Source: CAMPJU01 sp036675265
GTDB taxonomy: Bacteria > Pseudomonadota > Gammaproteobacteria > Xanthomonadales > Xanthomonadaceae
Direction of reading: 5' to 3'
Assembly: GCA_036675265.1 (NCBI GenBank)
Contig: JAKFFJ010000076.1
Coordinates: 221,192 to 285,191 of the forward strand
Length of the DNA: 64,000 nt
The stretch's first letter is position 1, and every line of letters starts with the position of its first letter. Of the stretch, positions 50,339-60,100 are shown in pieces. Below the pieces are notes generated by a model. It was not told where the DNA came from. It ran no database searches and worked only from the letters and a program-made list of their open reading frames with translations. The translations under genes and the position numbers were made by a program.

Positions 50339-51748
50339 TTACAGGGTGTAGTACAGCTGGTACTCGAGGGGATGGGTGGCCGCGCGGAACTTCGTGACCT
50401 CCTGCATCTTCAGGCCGATGTACGCGTCGATGAAGTCGTCGTTCATCACGCCGCCGGCCTTGAGGAACTCGCGGTCCGCGTCCAGCGCCTCCAGCGCCTG
50501 GTCGAGCGAATGGCAGACGGTCGGGATGTTCTTCGCCTCCTCCGGCGGCAGGTCGTAGAGGTCCTTGTCCATCGCCTCGCCCGGGTCGATCTGGTGCTTG
50601 ATGCCGTCCAGGCCCGCCATCATCAGCGCGGTGAAGGTCAGGTAGCCCGACTGCATCGGGTCGGGGAAGCGGAACTCGATCCGGCGCGCCTTCGGGTTCG
50701 ATACGTACGGGATCCTGCAGCTCGCCGATCGGTTGCGCGCGGAGTACGCAAGCATCACCGGCGCCTCGAACCCCGGCACGAGGCGCTTGTAGCTGTTGGT
50801 CGTCGAGTTGGTGAACGCGTTGATCGCCCGCGCGTGCTTGAACACGCCGCCGATGTACCACAGCGCCATCTGCGACAGGCCGCCGTAGCCGTCGCCGGAG
50901 AACAGGTTCTGGCCGCCCTTGGCCAGCGACTGGTGCACGTGCATGCCGCTGCCGTTGTCGCCGACCAATGGCTTGGGCATGAACGTCACGGTCTTGCCGT
51001 TGCGGAACGCCACGTTCTTGATGATGTACTTCATCATCTGCAGCTCGTCGGCCTTGCGCACCAGCGAGTTGAAGCGCGTGCCGATCTCGCACTGGCCGGC
51101 ATTCGCCACCTCGTGGTGGTGCACCTCGACCTCGATGCCGGCGGCCTCCAGCGTGCGGCACATCTCGGCGCGCAGGTCGTGCAGCGAGTCGACCGGCGGC
51201 ACCGGGAAGTAGCCGCCCTTGATCATCGGCCGGTAGCCGGAGTTGCCGCCGTCGTACTCGCGCGACGAGTTCCAGTGCGCTTCCTCGGCATCGACCTGGA
51301 AGAAGGTGTGCCCCATCTCGTTGCCGAAGCGCACCGAGTCGAAGATGAAGAACTCCGGCTCCGGGCCGAAGAACGCCTGCTCGGCGATGCCGCTGGACTT
51401 CAGGTACGCCTCGGCGCGCTTCGCCACGCCGCGCGGATCGCGCGAGTACGACTGCATCGTCGCCGGGTCCAGCACGTCGCAGGTCAGCACCAGCGTCGGG
51501 TCCGCAGAGAACGGATCCACGAACGCGGTCCCGGCATCGGGCAACAGCACCATGTCCGACTCGTTGATGCCCTTCCAGCCGACGATCGAGCTGCCATCGA
51601 ACATCCGGCCGTCCTCGAACAGCGACGCATCCGCGATCGACTTCGGATAGGTGACGTGGTGCTCGACGCCCTTCAGGTCCGAGAACCGCAGGTCCACCCA
51701 CTCGACCTTGTGGTCCCGGATCAGCTTTTCGACCTGTTCGAACGACAT
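50339..51748 (-). CDS. glnA: Glutamine synthetase type I
   Basis: A 469-residue dodecameric GS-I that joins ammonia to glutamate. Marks are the N-terminal WVDLRFSDLKGVEHHVTYP, DGSSIVGWKGI, PEPEFFIF, VHHHEVANAGQCEIG, the ATP region MPKPLVGDNGSGMHVHQSL, and RIEFRFPDPMQSGYLTF (each split here). The adenylation Tyr lies in MDKDLYDLPPEE, so activity is probably adenylylated by GlnE. The regulatory region carries a near-perfect sigma-54 promoter (51784-51799) and an NtrC site (51882-51898). Confidence 0.98.
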   Translation of the reverse strand: MSFEQVEKLIRDHKVEWVDLRFSDLKGVEHHVTYPKSIADASLFEDGRMFDGSSIVGWKGINESDMVLLPDAGTAFVDPFSADPTLVLTCDVLDPATMQSYSRDPRGVAKRAEAYLKSSGIAEQAFFGPEPEFFIFDSVRFGNEMGHTFFQVDAEEAHWNSSREYDGGNSGYRPMIKGGYFPVPPVDSLHDLRAEMCRTLEAAGIEVEVHHHEVANAGQCEIGTRFNSLVRKADELQMMKYIIKNVAFRNGKTVTFMPKPLVGDNGSGMHVHQSLAKGGQNLFSGDGYGGLSQMALWYIGGVFKHARAINAFTNSTTNSYKRLVPGFEAPVMLAYSARNRSASCRIPYVSNPKARRIEFRFPDPMQSGYLTFTALMMAGLDGIKHQIDPGEAMDKDLYDLPPEEAKNIPTVCHSLDQALEALDADREFLKAGGVMNDDFIDAYIGLKMQEVTKFRAATHPLEYQLYYTL

Positions 51749-51783
51749 GGCACGCTCCCGGCTGGTTGGAATACCGATTCCAT

Positions 51784-51799
51784 AGCAAGCGCCGTGCCA
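51784..51799 (-). promoter_or_regulatory. Sigma-54 promoter of glnA
   Basis: TGGCACGGCGCTTGCT on the minus strand matches the consensus TGGCAC-N5-TTGC(A/T), with the GG and GC correctly spaced. It predicts transcription start near 51774, about 26 bases before the glnA ATG. Confidence 0.9.
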
Positions 51800-51881
51800 A
51801 CGGCCAAGCCATTGATTCACAACAGCCGGCGACGCCAGCTGTCGGACGGTCGCACCAGGATGAGGCGAATTTCCCGGGTTG

Positions 51882-51898
51882 TGCACCAAACAGGTGCA
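51882..51898. promoter_or_regulatory. NtrC binding site (enhancer) upstream of glnA
   Basis: TGCACCAAACAGGTGCA, a perfect TGCACC-N5-GGTGCA dyad about 116 bp upstream of the predicted sigma-54 start. This matches the position of the glnA enhancer sites in enteric bacteria. Confidence 0.9.
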
Positions 51899-51910
51899 AA
51901 ACGCATTCCT

Positions 51911-51960
51911 GCGGGAGCCGCCACGGCGACGAAGCCCGTCGCCGGCATGCCGGCTCCCAC
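51911..51960. repeat. Dispersed REP element, copy 3
   Basis: GCGGGAGCCGCCACGGCGAC at the left and GCATGCCGGCTCCCAC at the right, in the same orientation as copies 1 and 2. It lies between the glnA enhancer and the stop of the S9 peptidase; copies 2 and 3 thus flank glnA. Confidence 0.88.
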
Positions 51961-51971
51961 AGGGACCGCGG

Positions 51972-54365
51972 CTAAGGCTTCAAGGTGCGCTCGAACAGCT
52001 CGAACACCCGCCGGTACTCGTCGTACCAGCTGTCCGGATGCACGAAGGCATGGCGCTCCAGCGGATACGACGCCAGTTCCCAGCCGTCCTTGCGCAGCTC
52101 GATCAGGCGCTGCGCCAGCATCACCGAATCCTTGTAGAACACGTTGTCGTCGAGCATGCCGTGGGCGATCAGCAGCTCGTCCTGCAGGCCCCCGGCGAAC
52201 TCGATCGGCGACGAGCGCAGGTAGGCCTCGGGATCGATGGCCGGCGTGTTGAGGATGTTGGACGTGTACTCGTGGTTGTACTGGCTCCAGTCCGACACCG
52301 GGCGCAACGCCGCCCCGGCCTTGAACGTGCCCGGTTCCTTGAACAGCGCCATGAACGTCAGGAACCCGCCGTAGCTCCCCCCGTAGATGCCGGCGCGGTC
52401 GCGGTCGCCCTGTTGCCGTTCGACCAGCCAGTCCAGCCCGTCCAGGTAGTCCTCCAGCTCCGGCGTGCCCATGCGCTGGTAGATCGCGGTGCGCCAGTCG
52501 CGCCCATGGCCCTCCGACGCGCGATAGTCCAGGTCGAGCACGATGTAGCCGTTGCGCACGAGCAGGTCGTGGAACATCTGCTCGCGGAAGTAGACCGGCC
52601 AGCGGTCATGCACGTTCTGCAGGTAGCCCGCGCCGTGCACGAACATCACGATCGGATACTCGCGGCCCGGCACCATCACCCGGGGGCCGTAGAACTTGCC
52701 CCAGATCTTCCCGGCGCCGTGCTTCGACGGCACCTGCACGATCCGCGGTTGCACCCAGTCGATCGCCTTGAACGCGGCGGTGCGCGTGTCGGTGAGCTGC
52801 ACCAGGCCTTCGCCATCCACGCCCACCACCGCCAGTTGCGGCGGGATGTAGCTGTCGGAATGGCGCACCAGCAGGCGGCGTGCATCCGGCGAGAGTTCGA
52901 AGCTCTCCACGCCGTCCAGCGCGGTGACTTCGCGCACGCCGCCGCCGGCGCGTTCGACCACGCACACTTCGTAGTCGCCGGGCCAGTCGCGGTTGCACAC
53001 GAAATAGAAGCGGCTGCCGTCCGGCGAGGGGACCGGCGCGGATGCTTCCCACGCGCCACTGGTCAGCGCGCGCGGCGCGCCGTTGCCGTCGGCGATGTAC
53101 AGGTGGGAGTAGCCACTTTCCTCCGACAGCAGCCACAAGGCGCCGTCGCGCGTCCACCCGAAGTCGTTGTAGTTCCAGTTGATCCACGCCGGATCGGTCA
53201 GGCGATGGCGCACCCGCAATGCGCCGTCTTCCAGGTCCACCGCCGCGATCCAGCGGTCCTTGTTGTCGACCGCGCGCAGCAGCACGGCAACGGCGTCGCT
53301 GTCGCCGCTCCAGTGGATCGCGGGGCCCGTGCCGTCACCGTCCGTCTCCACCCGCACCGCGCGGTTGCCCTCCAGCGGATCCTGGCCGGCGCCTTCGCGG
53401 AGCACGGCCAGCGGGTCGGCATCCACGCCCGGCAAGGCATCGAACGACAGCTGGCGCGCGGTGGCGGCCTCGACGTCCACCAGCCACAACGCGTGGGGCA
53501 GTGGCGCGTTGCGGCCCACGCGCGTGCGGACCTCCTCGAATTCCTCGTAGCCGGACTCGGTGACGTACTTCGGCATCTGCCCGGCCACGCCGGCGTCGGC
53601 GCCGGCGGCCTCGGTCACCACCAGCAGCCAGCGACCGTCGGGCGACAACGCGCTGTCGGCGACCACGACATCCTCGCCCAGGTAGACGGGCGCCGGCGCG
53701 CGGGTGGGATCGGCCTCGCGCCACGCCTCGTGCTGCTCGCGCACCGCCTCGCGCTGCGCGCGGTCGTTGCGCAGCGTTTCGAACAGGCGCATCTGGCGCT
53801 CGCGCAGGTCATCGGGCTCGGGCGGCGCCGCGGGATCCTTTCCGGCCTGGACGTTCGAGGCCTGCCGCGTCCCCTCGGCCGCCGTCCAGCGGAACCAGGT
53901 GTTGCCGACGCGCCACACCAGCCCGCCGTCGTCCGCCCATTGCGGACGCGACTCGGCATCGTCGGTGCGGGTCAGTTGATCGAGCGACCCGTTGCGCAGG
54001 TCGCGCACGAAGATGTCGTCGTTGCGCACGAACGCCATCCGGGCCCGCGTGGCGTCGTACACGGGCGACTCCCCATCGATGGTCGCGCGCGCGGCGCCGT
54101 CCAGGCGCACCGCGGGACCGCCCCCGACGGGCTGCGACCAGATGTCCACCACGTCGCTGTCCGGGCGCTCGAGCTCGTAGTACGCACGTTGCCCATCCCA
54201 TGACCACCAGGCGCCACGCACCGGCGGCCCGATCCATTGCGGGTCGGCCATGATCTGGTGCAGGTCGGGTCCGCCGGCAGGGGCGGGCGCCTGGGCGGCC
54301 GCGAACGGCACGGGCAGGGCGGACAGGACGAACAGCAGTCCGGCAGGCAACTTCGACGGGCGCAT
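51972..54365 (-). CDS. S9-family serine peptidase (dipeptidyl-peptidase IV-like)
   Basis: A 797-residue exported peptidase with a signal peptide (LLFVLSALPVPFAAAQA). An eight-bladed beta-propeller (about residues 60-520) precedes the alpha/beta-hydrolase domain. The nucleophile Ser is in GIYGGSYGGFLTF, the Asp in AHGMLDDNV and the His in ERHAFVHP. The overall order with DLDYRASEGHGRDWRTAIYQRMG matches DPP IV-type peptidases, abundant in Xanthomonadaceae, that remove N-terminal X-Pro dipeptides. Its exact specificity is unknown. It is a single-gene unit, divergent from cydA across 69 bp. Confidence 0.95.
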   Translation of the reverse strand: MRPSKLPAGLLFVLSALPVPFAAAQAPAPAGGPDLHQIMADPQWIGPPVRGAWWSWDGQRAYYELERPDSDVVDIWSQPVGGGPAVRLDGAARATIDGESPVYDATRARMAFVRNDDIFVRDLRNGSLDQLTRTDDAESRPQWADDGGLVWRVGNTWFRWTAAEGTRQASNVQAGKDPAAPPEPDDLRERQMRLFETLRNDRAQREAVREQHEAWREADPTRAPAPVYLGEDVVVADSALSPDGRWLLVVTEAAGADAGVAGQMPKYVTESGYEEFEEVRTRVGRNAPLPHALWLVDVEAATARQLSFDALPGVDADPLAVLREGAGQDPLEGNRAVRVETDGDGTGPAIHWSGDSDAVAVLLRAVDNKDRWIAAVDLEDGALRVRHRLTDPAWINWNYNDFGWTRDGALWLLSEESGYSHLYIADGNGAPRALTSGAWEASAPVPSPDGSRFYFVCNRDWPGDYEVCVVERAGGGVREVTALDGVESFELSPDARRLLVRHSDSYIPPQLAVVGVDGEGLVQLTDTRTAAFKAIDWVQPRIVQVPSKHGAGKIWGKFYGPRVMVPGREYPIVMFVHGAGYLQNVHDRWPVYFREQMFHDLLVRNGYIVLDLDYRASEGHGRDWRTAIYQRMGTPELEDYLDGLDWLVERQQGDRDRAGIYGGSYGGFLTFMALFKEPGTFKAGAALRPVSDWSQYNHEYTSNILNTPAIDPEAYLRSSPIEFAGGLQDELLIAHGMLDDNVFYKDSVMLAQRLIELRKDGWELASYPLERHAFVHPDSWYDEYRRVFELFERTLKP

Positions 54366-54434
54366 CGCGGGATTCCGGTCAAAACGGGACCGGCGCAGGT
54401 TATCAGCCGGGGGCGGCGCGTAGAATGCGCGCCC

Positions 54435-55853
54435 ATGGACGCGTTGATGCTTTCCCGGATCCAGTTCGGCTTCGTCATCTCGTTCCACATCCTGTTCCCG
54501 GCGTTCACCATCGGCCTGGCCCACTGGCTGGCCTTCGTCGAGTGGCGCTGGCTGCGCACCCGCGACGACCGCTGGCGCGACATCTATTTCTTCTGGCTGA
54601 AGATCTTCGCCGTGTCGTTCGGCATGGGCGTGGTCAGCGGCATCGTCATGAGCTTCCAGTTCGGCACCAACTGGGCGGTGCTGAGCGAGCGCGCCGGCAA
54701 CATCCTCGGACCCCTGCTCAGCTACGAGGTGCTGACCGCCTTCTTCCTGGAGGCGACGTTCCTGGGCGTGATGCTGTTCGGCTGGCGCAAGGTCTCCGAC
54801 CGGCTGCATTTCCTTGCCACCTGCATGGTCGCGCTCGGCACCCTGATCTCGACGTTCTGGATCATCTCGGCCAACAGCTGGATGCAGACGCCGCAGGGCC
54901 ATGCGATCGACGCCAGCGGCATCTTCGTGCCGGTCGACTGGTGGGCGATCATCTTCAATCCCTCGTTCCCGTACCGCCTGGCGCACATGGTGCTGGCGGC
55001 CTTCATCACGACCTGCTTCGTCATCGGCGGCGTGAGCGCGTGGTACCTGCGCGGCGGCGTGCACGTGGAGGCGGCGAAGCGGATGCTGAGGCACGCCGTC
55101 GCCTTCGCCGCCATCGCGGTGCCGCTGCAGGTCGTCGTCGGCGACCTGCACGGGTTGAACGTCGCCGAGCACCAGCCGGTGAAGCTGGCGGCGATCGAGG
55201 CGCACTGGCACGAGACCGAGCCGGGCGCGGGTACGCCGCTGGTGCTGTTCGCGCTGCCGGAGCAGGCACTGGAGCGCAACGACTACGAGGTCGCGGTTCC
55301 CCGCCTGGGGGGACTGATCCTGAAGCACGACTGGAACGGCGAACTCCTCCCGCTGACATCCGTGCCTCCGGAAGAACGCCCGCCCGTCGCACCCGTGTTC
55401 TTCGCGTTCCGGGTCATGGTCGGCATCGGCGTGCTGATGCTGCTGCTGTCGGTCGCGTCGCTGTGGGCGCTCCGGCGCGGGACGCTGTTCGGCTCGCGCT
55501 GGCTGCTGGATGGCTGGCGCCTGTTGAGCCCGTCGGGATTCGTCGCGCTGCTCGCAGGCTGGTACGTCGTGGAGATCGGGCGCCAGCCCTACGTGGTGTA
55601 CGGGTTGCTGCGCACCAGCGAGGCGGTGAGCCCGAACATCGCGGCCGCGGCAGTGCTGGCATCGCTCATCGTCTATGCGCTCGCCTACGCCGTCATCTTC
55701 GGCGCCGGCATCTGGTACGTGCGCAAGCTGATGCTGGTCGGCCCGGTGCCCCAGCCGCCGAAGGACACGCGTCACGGCGAAAAGACACCGGCGCGGCCGA
55801 TGTCGCTTCCCGACGAGAAGGTCGACGCGCCCAACACGGGAGTGGCGCCATGA
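54435..55853 (+). CDS. cydA: Cytochrome bd-type quinol oxidase subunit I (cyanide-insensitive type)
   Basis: A 472-residue membrane subunit with about nine helices that holds hemes b558, b595 and d. Evidence: LSRIQFGFVISFHILFPAFTIG with the first heme His, GRQPYVVYGLLRTSEAVSP, and WLLDGWRLLSPSGFVALLAGW. The Q loop is short, as in the CioA/cyanide-insensitive group. The leader is very short: TAGAATGCGCGCCC precedes the ATG. It overlaps cydB (ATGA). It reduces O2 at high affinity and tolerates NO and cyanide better than heme-copper oxidases. No FNR-type box was seen upstream. Confidence 0.95.
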   Translation: MDALMLSRIQFGFVISFHILFPAFTIGLAHWLAFVEWRWLRTRDDRWRDIYFFWLKIFAVSFGMGVVSGIVMSFQFGTNWAVLSERAGNILGPLLSYEVLTAFFLEATFLGVMLFGWRKVSDRLHFLATCMVALGTLISTFWIISANSWMQTPQGHAIDASGIFVPVDWWAIIFNPSFPYRLAHMVLAAFITTCFVIGGVSAWYLRGGVHVEAAKRMLRHAVAFAAIAVPLQVVVGDLHGLNVAEHQPVKLAAIEAHWHETEPGAGTPLVLFALPEQALERNDYEVAVPRLGGLILKHDWNGELLPLTSVPPEERPPVAPVFFAFRVMVGIGVLMLLLSVASLWALRRGTLFGSRWLLDGWRLLSPSGFVALLAGWYVVEIGRQPYVVYGLLRTSEAVSPNIAAAAVLASLIVYALAYAVIFGAGIWYVRKLMLVGPVPQPPKDTRHGEKTPARPMSLPDEKVDAPNTGVAP

Positions 55854-56878
55854 CCGTCGGTGCGATGACCCTGGAGACCGTATTGCCGGTGCTGTGGTTC
55901 GGCGTGATCGGCTTTGGCGTGCTGATGTACGTGCTGCTCGACGGCTTCGTGCTCGGCCTCGGCATCCTCGCGCCGTTCGCCGAGGACGGCGACCAGCTCG
56001 ACCACATGATGAACACCGCCGCGCCGATCTGGGACGGCAACGAGACCTGGCTGGTGCTCGGCGGGGCCGGCCTGCTGGCCGCGTTCCCCCCGGCGTACGC
56101 GCTGGTGCTGTCGACGCTGTACCTGCCGGTGCTGGTGATGCTGGTCGCGCTGATCTTCCGCGGCGTGGCGTTCGAGTTCCGGTTCAAGGCCACGCGCGAG
56201 AAGCCGTTCTGGGGCGCGGCGTTCTCGCTGGGCTCGATGGTCGCGGCGTTCTCGCAGGGCGTGATCCTGGGTGCCCTGGTCGAAGGGCTGCCGCGCGACG
56301 GCAATGGCACGTTCCTGTCGGCGTTCGCGTGGTTCAGCCCGTTCTCGATGCTCACCGGCATCGCGCTGGTGTTCGGCTACGCGCTGCTCGGGGCCACCTG
56401 GCTGGTGCTCAAGACCGAGGGCGGACTGCAGGGGGTGGCGCGCACGCTGACCCGGCCGCTGGTGCTGGTGGTCGTGGCGATGATGGGCCTGGTGAGCGCG
56501 TGGCTGCCGTTCCTGGACTCGCGGATCATGGCGCGCTGGTTCGAGGGCGGGAATTTCTGGTGGCTGGCGCCGGTGCCGCTGCTCGCCCTCGCCAACGCAT
56601 TCATGTTGTGGCGCGCGGTGATGGCGAAGGGACGCGATGCCCGCCCGTTCGTGCTGACGCTCAGCTTCTTCGCGCTGGGCTTCGCGGGGCTGGTGCTGGG
56701 CATCTGGCCGAACATCGTCCCGCCCGACATGAGCATCTGGGACGCGGCCTCGTCGACGTCGTCGCAGCTGTTCCTGGGCGTGGGGATCCTGTTCCTGCTG
56801 CCGGCGATCCTGGGCTACACGTGGTGGTCGTATTCGGTGTTCAGGGGGAAGGTCGAAGCGGACGCCGGGTACCACTGA
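55850..56878 (+). CDS. cydB: Cytochrome bd-type quinol oxidase subunit II
   Basis: A 342-residue subunit with about eight helices. CydB marks are LLDGFVLGLGILAPFA, IWDGNETWLVLGGAGLLAAFPPAY and the C-terminal LLPAILGYTWWSYSVFRGKV. Length fits CioB (about 335). It starts within the cydA stop codon (ATGA), or at an alternative ATG at 55865. It stabilises the heme d site of CydA in the membrane. No cydX-like small ORF is obvious after it. Confidence 0.96.
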   Translation: MTVGAMTLETVLPVLWFGVIGFGVLMYVLLDGFVLGLGILAPFAEDGDQLDHMMNTAAPIWDGNETWLVLGGAGLLAAFPPAYALVLSTLYLPVLVMLVALIFRGVAFEFRFKATREKPFWGAAFSLGSMVAAFSQGVILGALVEGLPRDGNGTFLSAFAWFSPFSMLTGIALVFGYALLGATWLVLKTEGGLQGVARTLTRPLVLVVVAMMGLVSAWLPFLDSRIMARWFEGGNFWWLAPVPLLALANAFMLWRAVMAKGRDARPFVLTLSFFALGFAGLVLGIWPNIVPPDMSIWDAASSTSSQLFLGVGILFLLPAILGYTWWSYSVFRGKVEADAGYH

Positions 56879-56897
56879 GCCCGGGTATCCTTTGCGG

Positions 56898-57170
56898 ATG
56901 CTCGCCCACGTCTACAAGAGCCCGAAAAGGGCCGACACCTACGTCTACCTCGCCGCCCGCGACGACTTCCGGCGGATTCCGGAACCGCTCCGCACGCAAC
57001 TCGGTCGCCTGCAGTTCGTGCTGGAGGTCGACCTGGCACCGGGCCGCAAGCTGGCCACCGAGGACCCGGCGGTGGTGCGCGAGAACCTCGCGCTGCGGGG
57101 CTTCCACCTGCAATTCCCGCCGTCGGCCGAAGGCGATCCGCTGACCGACGACTGGGGCACCGATGCTTGA
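56898..57170 (+). CDS. YcgL domain protein
   Basis: A 90-residue cytosolic protein matching the YcgL family: MLAHVYKSPKRADTYVYLAA at the start, VPE-like RIPEPLRTQLGRLQFVLEVDL in the middle, and NLALRGFHLQFPP near the end. The family has a known fold but no assigned function. It lies 19 bp after cydB and overlaps the ankyrin gene by eight bases, so all may be transcribed together. Confidence 0.94.
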   Translation: MLAHVYKSPKRADTYVYLAARDDFRRIPEPLRTQLGRLQFVLEVDLAPGRKLATEDPAVVRENLALRGFHLQFPPSAEGDPLTDDWGTDA

Positions 57171-60100
57171 GCGCCGCCATTGGCGCGAGGTCGCGCTGGC
57201 CGCTGCCGCCGGCGTGCTGCTGGCCGCGCTGACCGCATCGGGGGGCATCGTCGCGGCCCTGGGTGGCTGGCTGGCGCAACCGGCGTTCGCGCTTGCGTTC
57301 GCGCGCGGCAACGGCACGCGCGCGGTCGACTGGCGCCGCGAAGTGCCGGCGCTGGCGCTGCTCTGGGGCGCCGGCCTGGCGTCGACCGCGGTGGTGCTGG
57401 CCTGGCCGATGGCCGCCGCGCGGCAGGCCGGCAGCCTGTGGGCCGCGCTGGGCCTGGGCACCATCGCCGGGCTGTGCCTGCTCGCGCTGTGGCGCACGTG
57501 GCCGGTGTGGCCCTCGCTGCCACGCGAAGGCGGGACGCTGCACGCGCAGTGGCGTGGCCTGGAGCAGCACGACCTCGGTGCCTGGCGCGGGCTCGGCGCG
57601 GCGATGCTGGTTGCCCTGGCGCTGGGGGGCTGCCTGTTGCTGGCCTGGCCCGGCCTGTTGCCGCCGGTGGTGCGCTGGGTCCTGGCGGGCGCGTACGTGC
57701 TGGTCCTGCCGCTGCTGCACTGGCGGCTGCAGCGCATCCGCACCGGGGTGCAGGTCGCCGGCGACGCGACGGCCGCGGAAAGCGAACACGTCGACGTGGT
57801 GGCCGACGCGCTGGACGGGGATCCGGCAACCCGCGACGCCGCCCTGTACGAGGCAGCGCGTGGCGGCCGGGTCGATCGCGCGCTCGCGTTGCTGGAGGCA
57901 GGCGCGGACGCGAATGCACCGCCGCCCGCCGACGCCCGCGACCAGCGCAGCCTTCCCGTCCTCGCCGCGGTGTTGCCCGACCTGCGCCTGCTGCGCGCGT
58001 TGATCGCCCGCCGCGTCGACGTCAACGCGGCGCACGCGGGGATGACGCCACTGCTGGCCGCGACGCGCGACAGCTGGCACGGCCGACCCGAGGCGGTGAT
58101 GACGCTGCTGGCCAACGGCGCCGATCCACGCGCCGCCGATGCCGACGGCAACACCGCGCTGCACCACGCCGCGCGAAGCTCGGACCCGGGCGTGGCTGCC
58201 CTGTTGCGCGACGCTGCCGCGGAACTCGACGTCGCCAATGCCGAGGGCATCACGCCGCTCGGCATGGCATGCGCGGTTGGCAACTGGCGCCTCGCGCGTT
58301 TCCTGCTGGAGCGCGGCGCCAGGCCCGAGGCCGCCGGCACGGTGCCCGCGCTGCTGGCCGCGGCCGGCACGGAGGAAGACGACGCGGCGGGCGTGCAACT
58401 GCTGCTCAAGCACAAGGCGCGCGTCGACGCCCGCGACGCGGAGGGCCGCAGCGCGTTGCACGAAGCCGCACTGGCGGGCCACGCCGAGATTGCTGCCGCC
58501 TTGCTCGCCGCGGGCGCCGACGTCCACGCCCGCGACGCGCTGCAGCGAACGCCCTGGCTCGACGCCGCGCGCGGCGGTCGCCTCGCCGTGCTCGAACGCC
58601 TGCTGCTGGCGCGACCGCAGGTCGACGCGGTCGACGGTGCCGGGCGCAACGCGCTCGCCGTGGCCTGCAGCGTGGACGCACCATCGCCCGCGCTGGTGCA
58701 GCGCCTGGTCGAGCTCGGCGTCGATCCGGCCCAGCCCGGAGAGGATGGCCACTCGGCGATCGACCTGGCGGCCGAGGCCGGGCGCTGGACGCTGGTCGCG
58801 ACACTCGATCCCGCATATCCGCTGCCGGTGTCGGTGGCCGATCCGGCACCCGACGCAGCCGGCACGCCTGCCGACCGTCGGCCCGCGACGTTGCTGCGCG
58901 AAGGCCTGCGCGCCGGCCGCTTCGACGGACTCGACGCGCTCGCCGCGCTGCTGTCACCCGGCGAGCTTGGTGAATTGCTGTTCGAGGAAGACGACGCGCC
59001 GTCGGCCTCGCGCGTGGAATGGCTGCTCGCCCACGGCGCCGATCCGGAATGGCGCGACGCCCTCGGCGACACGGCGTTGCACGCCTTGTTGTCGCGCGGG
59101 CCCGAGGCGCAACCGGCATTGCAGGCGTTGCTGCGGCGCGCGGTATCGCCGGCCGGCCGTGGCGGACTCGCACGCTGGCTGGCGGCCTGTGTCGCCGGCG
59201 ACCAGGCAGCCCGTGGGCTGGAAGGCTTTGCGCTGGACCTGCTCGATCGCGGCGCCGACCCGTGGGCATCGTCGCTGGCCGGCGATCCGCCGCTGGCGCT
59301 CGCGGTGCGACTGGGCTGGTTGCGGCTGCAACAGCGCCTCATCGCACAAGGCGTCGCGCTGGATGCGCGCGACAGCCATGGGATGACGGCGCTGCACCTG
59401 GCCGCCGCGCTGGGGCGGGAACCTGCGCTCAAGCTGCTGATCGCCGCGGGTGCGTCGCCCGACCAGCGCGCCGCCGACGGCCAGACGCCGCTGGGCGTGG
59501 CGTTGTCGGCCGGCCGGCGCGACCTCGCGGACTGGCTCGACTGGCACGGGTGGACGTTGCCGAAGCGCGCGCTGCAGGCGCCAGACCTGCCCGCCGCGGC
59601 GATCGTCGGCGATGCGGACGCCGTGCGCCGGCTGCTCGACCTCGGGCTGCCGGTCGATGCACGCGACGGCCAGGGCTGTACCGCGCTGCTGCGCGCGGCC
59701 GGCGGCGGCCATCGCGCCGTGGTCGACCTGCTGCTCGCGCGCGGTGCCGACCCCCAATGCGCCGCGAACACCGGCGCCACGCCCTTGTCGGCGGCGGTCA
59801 GCATGCGCCACGGCGAAATCGTCGAACGGCTGCTCACGGCCGGCGCCGACCTCGAGCATCGCCTGCCGGGCGACGTCACCGTGCTGATGCTGGCGGCGGC
59901 GCTCGGCCTGCCTGACCTCGCGGCGCAACTGCTCAATGCCGGCGCGCGCGTGGACGCCGCGGACGGCCAGGGCCTGGGCCCGCTGCACTGCGCGGCGCTC
60001 TACGGGTTCACCGCCCGCGAGCGCCCGCGCCTGGTCGCGTTGCTCGACACGTTGCTGCTCGCCGGCGCGGAAGCCGACAAGCCGGCAGCCGGCAACGTCA

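Noticed and set aside
54366..54434. An FNR-type box upstream of cydA
   Set aside because: Only a GGTCAA half-site is visible; no second half is at the correct spacing.
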